From contig NZ_CAUQDV010000002.1 in NCBI RefSeq assembly GCF_963517015.1, forward strand, positions 310,001 through 374,000: a stretch of DNA of 64,000 nucleotides, in the 5' to 3' direction. A program made the position numbers and the translations under genes. Below are positions 15,373 through 24,883 of the stretch, in pieces. A model generated the notes under the pieces. It did not search any database and had not been told where the DNA came from. It saw only the letters and a list, made by a program, of their open reading frames with translations. Source of the stretch: an uncultured Devosia sp. GTDB lineage: Bacteria; Pseudomonadota; Alphaproteobacteria; Rhizobiales; Devosiaceae. The number at the start of each line of letters is the position of its first letter. The stretch's first letter is position 1.

Positions 15373-17397
15373 TCAGCCGGCGACTTTGCCGAAATCGGCC
15401 ACCAGATGCATGGTGTCTCGCAAGCGAGCCAGCAAGTTCAGGCGATTGGCACGAACAGCCGGGTCGGCATCGTTGACCAGAACAGCGGTGAAGAAGGCAT
15501 CGACAGGCGCGCGCAGTGTGGCGAGCTCGGCCATGGCACCCTTGTAGTCGTCCTTGGCCACATGGTTGGACACGGCGGCGTGGACGGCATCGACGGCGAA
15601 GGCCAGAGCGGTTTCCTCCGGCAGACGCAGCGAGGCCTGGTCAACCGTTCCGGCATAGGCCTGGCCGTCCTTCTTCTCCTCGGCGGCCAGAATATTGGCA
15701 CCGCGCTTGTAACCAGCGAGCAGGTTCTGGCCATCGGCAGAAGAGAGCAGCGCGGACAGCGCTTCGGCACGCTGGGTGATCTGCAGGATGTCGTTGCTGT
15801 CGGCGGAGATAACGGCATCGACCAGATCATGACGGGCGCCGGCATCGCGCAGCGATACCTTCAGGCGATCATGGAAGAAGGCCAGGAGGTCGGCCTCGAC
15901 ATTGAGCGGGAAGCGGAGGCTGTTTTCCGAGACAATGCGGATCACGCCCAGAGCGGCGCGGCGCAGGGCGAAGGGATCGCGAGAGCCGGTTGGCTTTTCG
16001 TCGATGGCCCAGAAGCCGGTGAGAAGATCGAGCTTGTCGGCCAGCGCCACGGCGATCGATACCGGTTCGGTGGGCACCTTGTCGGTCGGGCCGAGCGGCT
16101 TGTAGTGCATTTCCATGGCCGTTGCGATATCGGTCGGCTCGCCCTGAGCGGCGGCATAGTAGCGGCCCATCAGGCCCTGCAGCTCGGGGAATTCGCCGAC
16201 CATGCCGGTGGTCAGGTCGGCCTTGGCGAGCATGGCAGCGCGCTTGGCGCGTTCGGGGTCGGCGCCAACCAAAGGCGCGATCTCGCCCGCCAGCTTCACA
16301 AGGCGCTCGACGCGGGCGAACTGGCTGCCCAGCTTGGCGTGGAACACGGTTTCTTCGAGCTTGGGCAGGCTGTGTTCCAGCGGCAAGGCCAGGTCGCCAT
16401 TGTAGAAGAACATGGCATCGCTCAGGCGCGCGCGGATGACGCGCTCGTTGCCGGCGGTGATGACGGCGCCGCCATCGCTGGCCACGGTATTGGCGGTGAT
16501 GATGAAATTGGGCGCCAGCTTGCCGCTGGCATCGCGCAGGCAGAAGCATTTCTGGTTGGCGCGGATGGTGGCGATGATGACTTCCTCGGGCAGTTTGAGG
16601 AAATCGGGATCGAAAGACCCCATCATCACGACCGGCCATTCGACAAGACCGGCCACTTCTTCGAGCAGGCCTTCGTCGGTGATGACACTCAGGCCCTGGG
16701 CAAAGGCCAGCTGTTCGGCGTCGGTGCGGATGATGTCCTTGCGGCGGTCGATATCGAGCACGACCTTGGCGCGTTCCAGCGCTTCGACATAGTCGTCGAA
16801 GCGGCGCACCTTGATGGCGTCGGGGGCGAGAAAGCGATGGCCGAACGTGGTCTGGCCGGATTCCACGACGCCCGAGGTAAAGGGAATGACCACGGGCTCT
16901 TCGTTTTCCGTGCCGAAGGTCGCGGTGATGGCGCGCAGCGGGCGCACCCAGTTGAAGCTGCCCGTGCCCCAGCGCATGGATTTGGCCCAGGGGAAGTCGG
17001 TCAGAATGCGTGGCAGCACGGACGACAGCAGCGCGACCGCTTCGGCGCCGGGCTTGTTGATATGGGCGACGTAGAAATCGCCCTTCTTGGGATCGCTTTC
17101 GACCTTGGCCTGGTCAAGCGAGGTCAGGCCAGCCGAGCGCAGGAAGCCGTCGATGGCGGGCTGCGGCGCGCCGACCTTGGGGCCCTTCTTTTCTTCGCGC
17201 GTATCGGGCGAACGAGCCGGCAGGCCGGTGACGGTCAGCGCCAGCCGGCGCGGCGTGACGAATGCCTTGGCACCCTCATAGACCAGACCCGCATCGACCA
17301 GGGCATTGGTCACGGCCTTCTTCAGGTCCTCGGCGGCGCGGCGCTGGAAGCGGGCCGGGATTTCCTCGGAAAAGAGTTCGAGCAGCAATTCGGGCAT
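15373..17397 (-). CDS. glyS: Glycyl-tRNA synthetase beta subunit (674 aa)
   Basis: Beta chain of the heterotetrameric glycyl-tRNA synthetase, which charges tRNA-Gly together with GlyQ (encoded at 20016). The start 'MPELLLELFSEEIPARFQ' is diagnostic; further family sequence includes FVTPRRLALTVTGLP, the KSMRWGTGSFNWVRP segment and the C-terminal anticodon-binding part (NRLNLLARLRDTM). The frame is open a further 116 codons upstream, but that part antisense-overlaps the DUF2207 gene and is not GlyS. Two membrane or exported genes separate it from glyQ. Confidence 0.95.
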   Translation of the reverse strand: MPELLLELFSEEIPARFQRRAAEDLKKAVTNALVDAGLVYEGAKAFVTPRRLALTVTGLPARSPDTREEKKGPKVGAPQPAIDGFLRSAGLTSLDQAKVESDPKKGDFYVAHINKPGAEAVALLSSVLPRILTDFPWAKSMRWGTGSFNWVRPLRAITATFGTENEEPVVIPFTSGVVESGQTTFGHRFLAPDAIKVRRFDDYVEALERAKVVLDIDRRKDIIRTDAEQLAFAQGLSVITDEGLLEEVAGLVEWPVVMMGSFDPDFLKLPEEVIIATIRANQKCFCLRDASGKLAPNFIITANTVASDGGAVITAGNERVIRARLSDAMFFYNGDLALPLEHSLPKLEETVFHAKLGSQFARVERLVKLAGEIAPLVGADPERAKRAAMLAKADLTTGMVGEFPELQGLMGRYYAAAQGEPTDIATAMEMHYKPLGPTDKVPTEPVSIAVALADKLDLLTGFWAIDEKPTGSRDPFALRRAALGVIRIVSENSLRFPLNVEADLLAFFHDRLKVSLRDAGARHDLVDAVISADSNDILQITQRAEALSALLSSADGQNLLAGYKRGANILAAEEKKDGQAYAGTVDQASLRLPEETALAFAVDAVHAAVSNHVAKDDYKGAMAELATLRAPVDAFFTAVLVNDADPAVRANRLNLLARLRDTMHLVADFGKVAG

Positions 17398-17462
17398 GGC
17401 GGATACCGATAAGAGAAAGCGCGGTTTGCTTAGCTTGGGTGGGCGGGGTTGTCCATTGCGGA

Positions 17463-19391
17463 TTACCAGCCGCCTCCCCCGCCGCCGCCTCCCCCGCCGC
17501 CGGACGATCCACCGCCGCCGCCCCCACCGCCCGAGCTGAAGCCGGAGGAACTGGCCTGGACCGGCTGGGCTGCAACCATGGCGGCCGTCATGCTGGCGGC
17601 TGCGGCGCTGACGGCATTGGTGATGGACGATGCCGAACTTCCCACCGAGCCAATCGAGCCACCGCGATAGAAATTGGGCTGATAACTCAGGTTGGCGTCG
17701 GCCACGGCGTGACGGGCGAGTTCGGCCTCGAAATGCTCGCTCCATGGCTTTTCGACACCCAGTGCGATGGCGAAGGGCAGCATGCGCTCGAAGCGGGAGA
17801 CAGTCATGGGCGGCACGCCCGCCATGTTCATCCGCTCCTTTTCAGCCGTCTCGATATACATGCGCAACCCGTCGATCTGGTCCATCACCTTGCGGCCCTG
17901 CAGGGTCGGTGCGCGCATCAGGGCGGCAAAGACGATCGTCACGATGACAATAGAGATGGCGGCGATGGCACCGGTGTTGACCTCGGCAGCGCTGAAGGTC
18001 TCGAGCAGGATCGAGCCGATGTTGAACAGTACGACGCCGGCCCAGAACACACCGAAGAAACTGAGGAACTTGAGGCCATGGCGCATGCTGCCAATGGCGC
18101 CGACAGCAATGCCGCCGATAATGCCGATCACCACCGCGCCGATCAGCCAGTCGATGGTGAGCAGGTCCATCGCCACCATGACGATCAGCAGGAATGCGGC
18201 CAGGAAAATTCCGAAGAGCGAATAGGCCAGGTTGTTGCGAAACCAGAGCGTGCGATTTTCGCGGGCGATGGATGTGGTCAGTTGCGCGCGCTTCTTGGCC
18301 AATTCGACGCCATTGTCCTTGCCGACGGTGACGCTGCCCTTCTCGGCAAAATAGTCGAAGAGCTTCTGTTCGCCGGTGGGCAGTTTTTCCTCAGGCTGCT
18401 TGCCGGTCGCCTCGATGCGGAGCTTGCCGTCAAGATTGTCGATGACCACGAGGCCCTTTACCCCGAGATCGAAGATGGTGGCGGTGAAGGCGGTCCAGCC
18501 GCCATTGCCGAACATGCCCCATTTGTCGACATAATGGACCAGGGCCGGCGAGAAATCCTTGGGCGGATGGAACAGGGGGATGATCGTGCCCCTGGCCGGA
18601 TCGCGGCCGACGCGGAACCAGGCCAGTGCGTTATAGGCAATGGCGATGAGCGCGGCGAGCAGCGGCAGGACCACTTCGCGCAGGTCGCCCAGGCGTTGCT
18701 GCAGGGCCGCTAGGCCCGTCGGGAAGGCGATGACGCCTTTGTTGAAGGCCACGGCAATGGTCATGCCCTCGCCTGCCCCCAGCACACGGCTGGCGCGGAA
18801 GCTGGCCTTGGTATCGGAGACCCGCTTGCTGGACACGGCCTGTTCGGTGGAGCCAACCGCGCCGGTATAACCGGCCAGATTGGAGATCACTGCCCCGTCG
18901 GGCAGGGTCACATTGGCCGAGGCCTGGAGGATCGGGAAGATCCAGTAGTTGCCGGTGGCGTTCCAGTAGAGCTCGTCGTGGTCCTCGAAGCTGCGCGCCA
19001 TGCGGGTCATGGTGTAGCGGATCACGTAGCGATGGCTGCCGCGGCTGACGAATGCGTCCGGACTGCCGATCCAGATACGCTGGAAATTGCCCATGCGCTC
19101 GACGCGAAACGGCTCGTCGCCCCCGTCGCGCTGGACGGAAAGCACATCCAGTTCCGGCCGCACCTTGCCACCATCGCGACCGGCCATGACGACCGGAATG
19201 TCGCGATAGATGCCGCGGCGGATTTCCAGCCCCTCGGCATTGACCACAATGGTTTCGGTGACGGTCACCGTGCCGTCGGTGGCAAGGACCACGTCAGCGT
19301 TGAACTGGCGGATCTCCTCGCGCGCCGAAGCCGGCAGGAGCAGCAGGAGGCCGAGCAGCAGGACGGCGAATGCGCGCAACGACATGCGCAT
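17463..19391 (-). CDS. DUF2207 membrane protein with Gly-rich tail (642 aa)
   Basis: A DUF2207 family protein. The signal peptide (residues 1-24) is followed by an exported beta-rich domain starting 'IRQFNADVVLATDGTVTVTE', a membrane helix near 230-250, a cytosolic stretch, then three more helices around 380-480. The last 30 residues are almost only Gly and Ser ending in Trp. DUF2207 proteins commonly partner LemA, and lemA ends two bases upstream here. A role in envelope maintenance is inferred, not shown. The second Met (MSLRAF) is an equally likely start. Confidence 0.85.
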   Translation of the reverse strand: MRMSLRAFAVLLLGLLLLLPASAREEIRQFNADVVLATDGTVTVTETIVVNAEGLEIRRGIYRDIPVVMAGRDGGKVRPELDVLSVQRDGGDEPFRVERMGNFQRIWIGSPDAFVSRGSHRYVIRYTMTRMARSFEDHDELYWNATGNYWIFPILQASANVTLPDGAVISNLAGYTGAVGSTEQAVSSKRVSDTKASFRASRVLGAGEGMTIAVAFNKGVIAFPTGLAALQQRLGDLREVVLPLLAALIAIAYNALAWFRVGRDPARGTIIPLFHPPKDFSPALVHYVDKWGMFGNGGWTAFTATIFDLGVKGLVVIDNLDGKLRIEATGKQPEEKLPTGEQKLFDYFAEKGSVTVGKDNGVELAKKRAQLTTSIARENRTLWFRNNLAYSLFGIFLAAFLLIVMVAMDLLTIDWLIGAVVIGIIGGIAVGAIGSMRHGLKFLSFFGVFWAGVVLFNIGSILLETFSAAEVNTGAIAAISIVIVTIVFAALMRAPTLQGRKVMDQIDGLRMYIETAEKERMNMAGVPPMTVSRFERMLPFAIALGVEKPWSEHFEAELARHAVADANLSYQPNFYRGGSIGSVGSSASSITNAVSAAAASMTAAMVAAQPVQASSSGFSSGGGGGGGGSSGGGGGGGGGGGW

Positions 19392-19393
19392 GG

Positions 19394-19951
19394 TCAGTTG
19401 AACTTGACCTGCGGCACCGCGCGGTCGGCCTCGTTCTCCAGCTCGAAGTACTGCGCTTTCTGAAAACCGAACGGGCCGGCGATGAAGTTCGAGGGCACGG
19501 ATTCGACCATGACATTGAGATTGCGTACCGCGCCGTTGTAGTAGCGCCGCGCCATCTGGATTTCCTCTTCCACGCCCTGCAGGGCGGTCTGGAATTCGAG
19601 GAAGGTCGTATTGGCCTTGAGGTCAGGATAGGCTTCCGCCGTGGCAATCAGCCGGCCCAGCGCCGAGGAGAGCTGCCCTTCCGCAGCAGCGCGCTGTTCG
19701 GGCGTGCCAGACGCGGCGCTGGTGGCGGCAGCGCGGGCATTGGTCACCGCTTCGAGCGTTTCGCGCTCGTGGCTCATGTAGCCCTTCACGGTTTCCATCA
19801 GATTGGGGATGAGATCAGTGCGACGCTTGAGCTGCACGTCGATGCCCGACCAGCCCTCTTCCACCAGCTGCCGGTTCTTGACCAGACCGTTGTAGGAAAC
19901 GACGGCCCAGCCGACGACCGCGCCGATGACCAGCGTGACAATCCAGAACAT
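19394..19951 (-). CDS. lemA: LemA family protein (185 aa)
   Basis: A LemA protein: one N-terminal membrane helix (residues 2-20) then a long helical domain. Family landmarks are YNGLVKNRQLVEEGWSGIDV, 'LKRRTDLIPNLMETVKGYM', 'AYPDLKANTTFLEFQ' and 'ARRYYNGAVRNLNV'. The function is unsettled; it is thought to work with its DUF2207 neighbour at the inner membrane. It lies 64 bases after glyQ in the same direction. Confidence 0.94.
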   Translation of the reverse strand: MFWIVTLVIGAVVGWAVVSYNGLVKNRQLVEEGWSGIDVQLKRRTDLIPNLMETVKGYMSHERETLEAVTNARAAATSAASGTPEQRAAAEGQLSSALGRLIATAEAYPDLKANTTFLEFQTALQGVEEEIQMARRYYNGAVRNLNVMVESVPSNFIAGPFGFQKAQYFELENEADRAVPQVKFN

Positions 19952-20015
19952 GACTTCTCTCCCGCAACATTTGCTGCGGAGAGTGGCACTCGGCCGTCAG
20001 ACTGGCAATGGCAGG

Positions 20016-20939
20016 CTATTCGGCGCCGCCGCCTTCAGTCTGGAGCCAGGCCTCGCCGCAGCTTTTGGCCAGTTCGCGAATGCGCAGGATATAGCTCTGG
20101 CGCTCGGTCACCGAGATGACGCCGCGGGCGTCGAGCAGGTTGAAGTTATGCGCCGCCTTGAGCACCTGCTCATAGGCGGGAATGGCCATTGTCTGGCGGT
20201 TGCCGACAGAACCCTTGGCGAGCACCGCACGGCATTCCTTTTCCGCATCGGCGAAATGGCGGAACAGCATTTCGGTATCGGCGGCTTCGAAATTGTAGCG
20301 GCTCGATTCCTGCTCGTTCTGCAGGAAGACGTTGGCATAGGTAACCTTGGCATCGCCTTCGCCGCCATTGAAGTTGAGCTCCATGATGGAGTCGACATTC
20401 TGCAGGTAGCAGGCCAGGCGCTCGAGACCATAGGTCAGTTCGCCCGCCACGGGATTGCATTCGAAACCGGCGACCTGCTGGAAATAGGTGAACTGCGACA
20501 CTTCCATGCCGTCGCACCAGACTTCCCAGCCCAGGCCCCAGGCGCCCAGCGTCGGGTTTTCCCAATCGTCCTCGACGAAGCGCAGGTCATGCACGGCCGG
20601 ATCGATGCCAATTGCATAGAGCGACTTGAGGTAGAGTTCCTGGATATTGGACGGCGATGGCTTGAGGATCACCTGGAACTGATAATAGTGCTGCAGGCGA
20701 TTGGGGTTTTCGCCATAGCGCCCGTCCTTGGGCCGGCGGCTCGGCTGAGCATAGGCAGCGTTCCAGGGCTTTGGCCCAAGCGCGCGCAGCACAGTCGCAG
20801 TATGGGACGTACCGGCGCCCATCGGCATGTCATAGGGCTGCAGGATGACACAGCCCTGCTCCGCCCAGAATTGCTGCAGCGTCAGGATCAGACCCTGGAA
20901 GGAATTCTTCGGGTCCATATGGGCGGGGAGGTTGGTCAT
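20016..20939 (-). CDS. glyQ: Glycyl-tRNA synthetase alpha subunit (307 aa)
   Basis: Catalytic alpha chain of tetrameric glycyl-tRNA synthetase (class II). 'SFQGLILTLQQFWAEQGCVI' and 'QPYDMPMGAGTSHTATVLRA' open the protein; 'LQHYYQFQVILKPSP' and 'GWEVWCDGMEVSQFTYFQ' carry the motif 2/3 regions. Full length. Its partner glyS is 2.6 kb downstream on the same strand, with lemA and the DUF2207 gene between them. Confidence 0.96.
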   Translation of the reverse strand: MTNLPAHMDPKNSFQGLILTLQQFWAEQGCVILQPYDMPMGAGTSHTATVLRALGPKPWNAAYAQPSRRPKDGRYGENPNRLQHYYQFQVILKPSPSNIQELYLKSLYAIGIDPAVHDLRFVEDDWENPTLGAWGLGWEVWCDGMEVSQFTYFQQVAGFECNPVAGELTYGLERLACYLQNVDSIMELNFNGGEGDAKVTYANVFLQNEQESSRYNFEAADTEMLFRHFADAEKECRAVLAKGSVGNRQTMAIPAYEQVLKAAHNFNLLDARGVISVTERQSYILRIRELAKSCGEAWLQTEGGGAE

Positions 20940-20991
20940 CTGGCAGTCCCTAATATGCGGGACAAACCTCTAGTTTGACGACCGGGTGCGG

Positions 20992-21216
20992 TCAACGGCG
21001 TTTGTCGTTATCGCCCGGGCGGAAGGTGCCGTCCTTGTCGCGCTTGAGGTCGATTACGCCGGGCTGTTCGCGCTCACGCAGGTCGCGTTCGCGGCGGAGG
21101 CGTTTTTGTTCCTGCTCTTCGGCGTTGAAGTGGCCGGTCCAGTCGCGCCAGATCTTGCGCAGGCTCCAGACGATCGCGAGGCCGATGACGGTGATGATGA
21201 TGACGCGCCAGATCAC
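20992..21216 (-). CDS. Small membrane-anchored protein (74 aa)
   Basis: Unrecognised. One N-terminal membrane helix (about residues 3-20) is followed by a highly charged tail rich in Glu, Arg and Lys, probably a cytosolic helix. The start ATG overlaps the S49 peptidase stop by four bases, and glyQ follows 52 bases later, so it is likely translated from the same message. The coupling to the peptidase supports a real gene. Confidence 0.72.
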   Translation of the reverse strand: MIWRVIIITVIGLAIVWSLRKIWRDWTGHFNAEEQEQKRLRRERDLREREQPGVIDLKRDKDGTFRPGDNDKRR

Positions 21217-22058
21217 AGGCCGAACCTCCCCCAGATGGCGCGATCCTCGACGGTGGCCGCGAGGTCGCCGCTGATGCCTTCGGTGGAGAAGCCGACACGT
21301 GGCAGACCGAACCAGGGGCGCTTGGGCGCGATCAGCTTGAGGTCGATGTCCTTGCCGTAGCGGGTCCGCAGCACTTCGTGCAGGTCGCCGATGGCGTCGA
21401 CCAGACCCAGTTCAACGCCGCGCAGGCCAGTCCACCATTCGCCGGTGAATAGTACATCATCGGCCGCCTTGAGCTTGCCGCCACGGCGAGCCTTGACTGC
21501 GTCGATGAAGACCTGATGGATATCGAGTTCGAACTGCTTGATGCGTTCAACATCGCCGGGCTTTTCGGGGAGGAAGGGGTCGAGCGTCGACTTGTTGTTG
21601 CCCGCAGTATGGACGCGGCGTTCGATGCCAAGCTTGCCCAGCGCACCGACAAAGCCGAAGCCGGCCATGATGACGCCGATCGAGCCGACAATGGAGCTGG
21701 GGTCAACGAAAATCTCGTCGCCAGCCACGGCGATGAAATAGCCACCTGACGCAGCAGCGTCCTCGACGAAAACCAGAACCGGCTTGTCGTGCTCGTCGGC
21801 CAGATCGCGGATGCGCTTGCCGATCAGGCGGCTCTGGACGGGCGAGCCACCCGGCGAGTTGATGACAATGGCGACAGCTGGCGCGGGTTTTATGGCAAAG
21901 GCCCGCTCCAGCAATGGATCGACAGTCGCGATATTGAGCCGGCCCTGGCGCTGTTCGGCAGCGATGACACCATGGAGGCGCACGATGGGAATGATGGTCT
22001 TGCCGCGGCCCAGCAGGCGCTGCAGCCAGTTTCGCTTCGGGCTGGTCGTCTCGGCCAT
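21213..22058 (-). CDS. S49 family serine peptidase, SppA/SohB type (281 aa)
   Basis: A signal-peptide-peptidase-like protease with a Ser-Lys dyad. The nucleophile lies in EDAAASGGYFIA and the general-base Lys in 'AGNNKSTLDPFLPEKP'; 'INSPGGSPVQS' is the preceding conserved loop. The size matches the short single-domain form. There is no clear N-terminal membrane helix, unlike many SppA proteins, so it may be peripheral or cytosolic. It heads a pair with the 74-residue membrane protein, which may supply the anchor; that is speculative. Confidence 0.88.
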   Translation of the reverse strand: MAETTSPKRNWLQRLLGRGKTIIPIVRLHGVIAAEQRQGRLNIATVDPLLERAFAIKPAPAVAIVINSPGGSPVQSRLIGKRIRDLADEHDKPVLVFVEDAAASGGYFIAVAGDEIFVDPSSIVGSIGVIMAGFGFVGALGKLGIERRVHTAGNNKSTLDPFLPEKPGDVERIKQFELDIHQVFIDAVKARRGGKLKAADDVLFTGEWWTGLRGVELGLVDAIGDLHEVLRTRYGKDIDLKLIAPKRPWFGLPRVGFSTEGISGDLAATVEDRAIWGRFGL

Positions 22059-22106
22059 GCTCGATCCTTGTTGCTTTGCGCCAGACTTAGGACGCGCGGG
22101 GCGGGA

Positions 22107-22889
22107 TTACCAGTCGAGGCGCGCCGTGCCGCGGAAGATTGCGTCAAATTCTCGCATGAAGGCGCGGCCTTCGTCATGCAGAACCCGGCTCGCCAGCAGC
22201 GTCAGGGGTGCGCGCGAGCCCTTGATGCCGCGGATCAGCACGCGGCTGGCGGGCTGCCCGGTACGCGGCAAGAGCGGCAGCACGGTGACGGCGCCAAAGC
22301 GCTGTTCGAAGCCGGCCAGCAGGGGAGACAGGCTTTCGGTGGGATAGATGAAGATCACCTCGCCACCGGACCTCGCAGCCGAGGCGGCCGTCTTGATCCA
22401 GAGGTCGAGCGCTGAGGCATCCATATGGCGCGATCCGGCGCGGCCAGAATCAGTGGCAAGCGTTCCGGCGCCGTCGACGAAAAAGGGGGGGTTGGCGATG
22501 ACCGAGTCATAGCCATTGTCGACGATGCCCGCGGCAAGGCGCTCGGCGCCCTTGGCGGTCACGTCGGCTTCGATGATTGTTGTTCGCCCCACGACGCCAT
22601 TCTGTTCGGCGTTGACGGACGCCAGCGCCAGCATGTCGGCATTGCGGTCGGTCAGGGTGGCGCTCAAAGTTTGGTGGTGAACCAGCGCTACGAGGCCCGC
22701 CGTGCCCACGCCACAGCCTAGGTCGAGCAGCGTTCGGCGCCCCTCGCCCACCGCAGCGCCAAGCAAAACGCTGTCGAGACCGGCGCGAAAACCGTTGCCG
22801 GGCTGCGACAGAGTGAGCCGACCGCCCAAAAAGGCATCGCGCGTAATGGATTGGTGTTTTACAAAGCCCGAAGGCTGGTCTAGGGACAT
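22107..22889 (-). CDS. TrmN6-like N6-adenine methyltransferase (260 aa)
   Basis: A class I SAM-dependent methyltransferase like the enzyme that methylates A37 of tRNA1-Val. Motif I is 'LLDLGCGVGTAGLVAL' and the N6-adenine motif is IANPPFFVDG. The N-terminal 'RLTLSQPGNGFRAGLDSVLL' segment is typical of this subgroup. I start at MSLDQPSG (22889) because AGGGTG lies just upstream; an in-frame ATG also occurs at 22922. It is divergent from the polyprenyl synthase gene. Confidence 0.85.
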   Translation of the reverse strand: MSLDQPSGFVKHQSITRDAFLGGRLTLSQPGNGFRAGLDSVLLGAAVGEGRRTLLDLGCGVGTAGLVALVHHQTLSATLTDRNADMLALASVNAEQNGVVGRTTIIEADVTAKGAERLAAGIVDNGYDSVIANPPFFVDGAGTLATDSGRAGSRHMDASALDLWIKTAASAARSGGEVIFIYPTESLSPLLAGFEQRFGAVTVLPLLPRTGQPASRVLIRGIKGSRAPLTLLASRVLHDEGRAFMREFDAIFRGTARLDW

Positions 22890-22986
22890 CGCACCCTGAA
22901 AGGCCGGTTTTGGCGCGACCATACATGCGCGGATACGCCCGGCTCAACCAGTTTTGCCGGTGTGGCAATTTAGGACGGAACAAGAG

Positions 22987-24000
22987 TTGTCAGTTCTGAC
23001 GCAAATGAAAGAAGCGCCGACCGCAAATCCGATCGAGCTTCTGCTTGTGGCAACCGAGGCCGATATGGCCAAGGTCAATGCGCTGATTCTGAGCCGCGCC
23101 GAGTCGCATGTCGAGATGGTGCCCGAGTTGGCCCGCTATCTGATCGAGAGCGGCGGCAAGCGCCTGCGCCCGATGCTGACCGTGGCCGCCGCCCAGCTGT
23201 TCGACAAGGGCAATGGCAGCGCGGTCAATTTCGCCGCTGCCGTCGAATTCATGCACAATGCCACGCTGCTCCACGACGATGTCGTGGACGAAAGCGACAT
23301 GCGTCGCGGCAAGCCGGCCGCCCGCATGGTCTGGGGCAACAAGGCCTCGATCCTCGTCGGCGACTTCCTGCTCGGCCAGGCCTTCATGATGATGGTGGAA
23401 ACGGGAAATATCGGCGCGCTGGGCGTGCTGTCTGCTGCCTCGGCCGTGATGGCCGAGGGCGAAGTGTTCCAGCTGGCCAAGACCGGCGACCTGACCACCA
23501 CGCCGGAGGACTATGCCGAAGTGATCCGCGCCAAGACGGCGGTCCTGTTCCAGGCCGCCTGCGAAGTGGGCGCCATGTCGGGTGGTGCCGATGACGCAGG
23601 CCGCCAGGCACTCGCGACCTATGGGCTCGAACTGGGCAAAGCCTTTCAGCTTGTCGACGACGTGCTCGACTATGGTGGCCAGTCCGGTACGCTGGGCAAG
23701 AATGTCGGCGACGACCTACGCGAAGGCAAGATGACCCTTCCGGTCATCCTGGCGCTGTCGGAAGGCAGTGACGCGGAAAAGGCTGTCATTACCGAAGCGC
23801 TCGGCGATGCCGAAGCCACCGGCGAGCAGGTTGCGGCCGTGGTCGCCATCATGGAGCGTTACAAGACGCTGGCCCGCACGCTGGAACAGGCCAATGGCCA
23901 TGCCCGCGCCGCCCAGTCTGCCCTCGCCACGCTTCCAGAGTCCGCGATGCGGACGCTGCTTGGCGATGTCGTCGAATATAGCGTCAGCCGCGCCTACTAA
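22987..24000 (+). CDS. ispB: Polyprenyl diphosphate synthase (about 337 aa)
   Basis: A trans-polyprenyl diphosphate synthase (octa- or decaprenyl), providing the ubiquinone side chain. The first Asp-rich motif is LLHDDVVDESDMRRG and the second is LVDDVLDYGG; 'GGKRLRPMLTVAAAQLF' binds the allylic substrate. The start is uncertain: TTG 22987 has an AGGA upstream at a long spacing, TTG 22954 and ATG 23005 are alternatives. It converges on ispE, sharing CTAA bases, and both belong to isoprenoid synthesis, as does ispH at 12400. Confidence 0.9.
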   Translation: MSVLTQMKEAPTANPIELLLVATEADMAKVNALILSRAESHVEMVPELARYLIESGGKRLRPMLTVAAAQLFDKGNGSAVNFAAAVEFMHNATLLHDDVVDESDMRRGKPAARMVWGNKASILVGDFLLGQAFMMMVETGNIGALGVLSAASAVMAEGEVFQLAKTGDLTTTPEDYAEVIRAKTAVLFQAACEVGAMSGGADDAGRQALATYGLELGKAFQLVDDVLDYGGQSGTLGKNVGDDLREGKMTLPVILALSEGSDAEKAVITEALGDAEATGEQVAAVVAIMERYKTLARTLEQANGHARAAQSALATLPESAMRTLLGDVVEYSVSRAY

Positions 24001-24878
24001 GCTTCAGGCACCAGCAATGGCGCGGCAGCGACCCAGTGATCGGGGTGGCTGGCGCGCATGACCTGGGCGGCCTGATGGGCCTGACCGCTTGAGCCGAACA
24101 GGCCGAAGACCGTCGCACCAGAACCGGACATGCGGGCGAGGATACATCCCTGCGTCTCGGCGAGTTCTTCCACGATATGACCGATCACCGGGACCAGTTT
24201 GACCGCAGGCGGTTGCAGGTCGTTGCGCGTTTCTGCCAGCCAGATGCCCAATTGGGCAGGCCGCGTCAGTGGTTGGGGCAGTTCGGGCAGCGGATAGTTG
24301 TCATGCGCCCGCAGACGGCGGAATACGTCGGCCGTTGCGAGCGGGATCATGGGATTGACCAGGACGATATGGCAGGCTGGAAATTGCGGCAGGGGCGACA
24401 GCACTTCCCCCACCCCACGCGCCACCAGCGGCGCTGACACGAGGCATGCCGGAACGTCTGCACCCAGGCGGGCGGCCATGTCGGAGAGTTCGGATAGCGC
24501 AATGGGCTGATTGGAGAGCGACGCCATCAGGCGCAGCGCAGCCGCAGCATCGGCAGATCCACCGCCAATACCCGCCGCGACTGGCAGGTTCTTGACCAGC
24601 CGCAGCGTCAGTCCGCCGGCCACAGCCTCGGGCCAGCGAGCCCGGAAAGCGGCAACGGCACGCATGACGAGATTATTGTCTCCGGTGCCCAGCGCCTTGG
24701 AGAAGGGGCCGGAAATGGTCAGCGTGTCGGCGCTGGCTGGCACGGCCTCCAGCTCATCGGCGAGATCGGCAAAGACCACCAGGCTTTCGAGGTCGTGGTA
24801 GCCGTCCTCGCGCCGACGGGTGACGTGCAGCGCAAGGTTGACCTTGGCCGGTGCGAGCTGGACGATAGGCTCGACCAT
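23997..24878 (-). CDS. ispE: 4-diphosphocytidyl-2-C-methyl-D-erythritol kinase (293 aa)
   Basis: GHMP-family kinase of the MEP pathway, phosphorylating CDP-ME. The N-terminus 'LAPAKVNLALHVTRRREDGYH' and the ATP loop 'LPVAAGIGGGSADAAAALR' are diagnostic, and the C-terminal 'ARMSGSGATVFGLF' is GHMP motif 3. The start at MVEPIVQL (24878) follows the TPR gene stop by five bases, so the two are cotranscribed. The frame stays open upstream but the extra sequence is not IspE. Confidence 0.95.
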   Translation of the reverse strand: MVEPIVQLAPAKVNLALHVTRRREDGYHDLESLVVFADLADELEAVPASADTLTISGPFSKALGTGDNNLVMRAVAAFRARWPEAVAGGLTLRLVKNLPVAAGIGGGSADAAAALRLMASLSNQPIALSELSDMAARLGADVPACLVSAPLVARGVGEVLSPLPQFPACHIVLVNPMIPLATADVFRRLRAHDNYPLPELPQPLTRPAQLGIWLAETRNDLQPPAVKLVPVIGHIVEELAETQGCILARMSGSGATVFGLFGSSGQAHQAAQVMRASHPDHWVAAAPLLVPEA

Positions 24879-24883
24879 GGGGA

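Noticed and set aside
15355..17412. A 685-codon open frame antisense to glyS.
   Set aside because: It mirrors the codon bias of glyS; such long antisense frames are expected in high-GC genes. No domain is visible.
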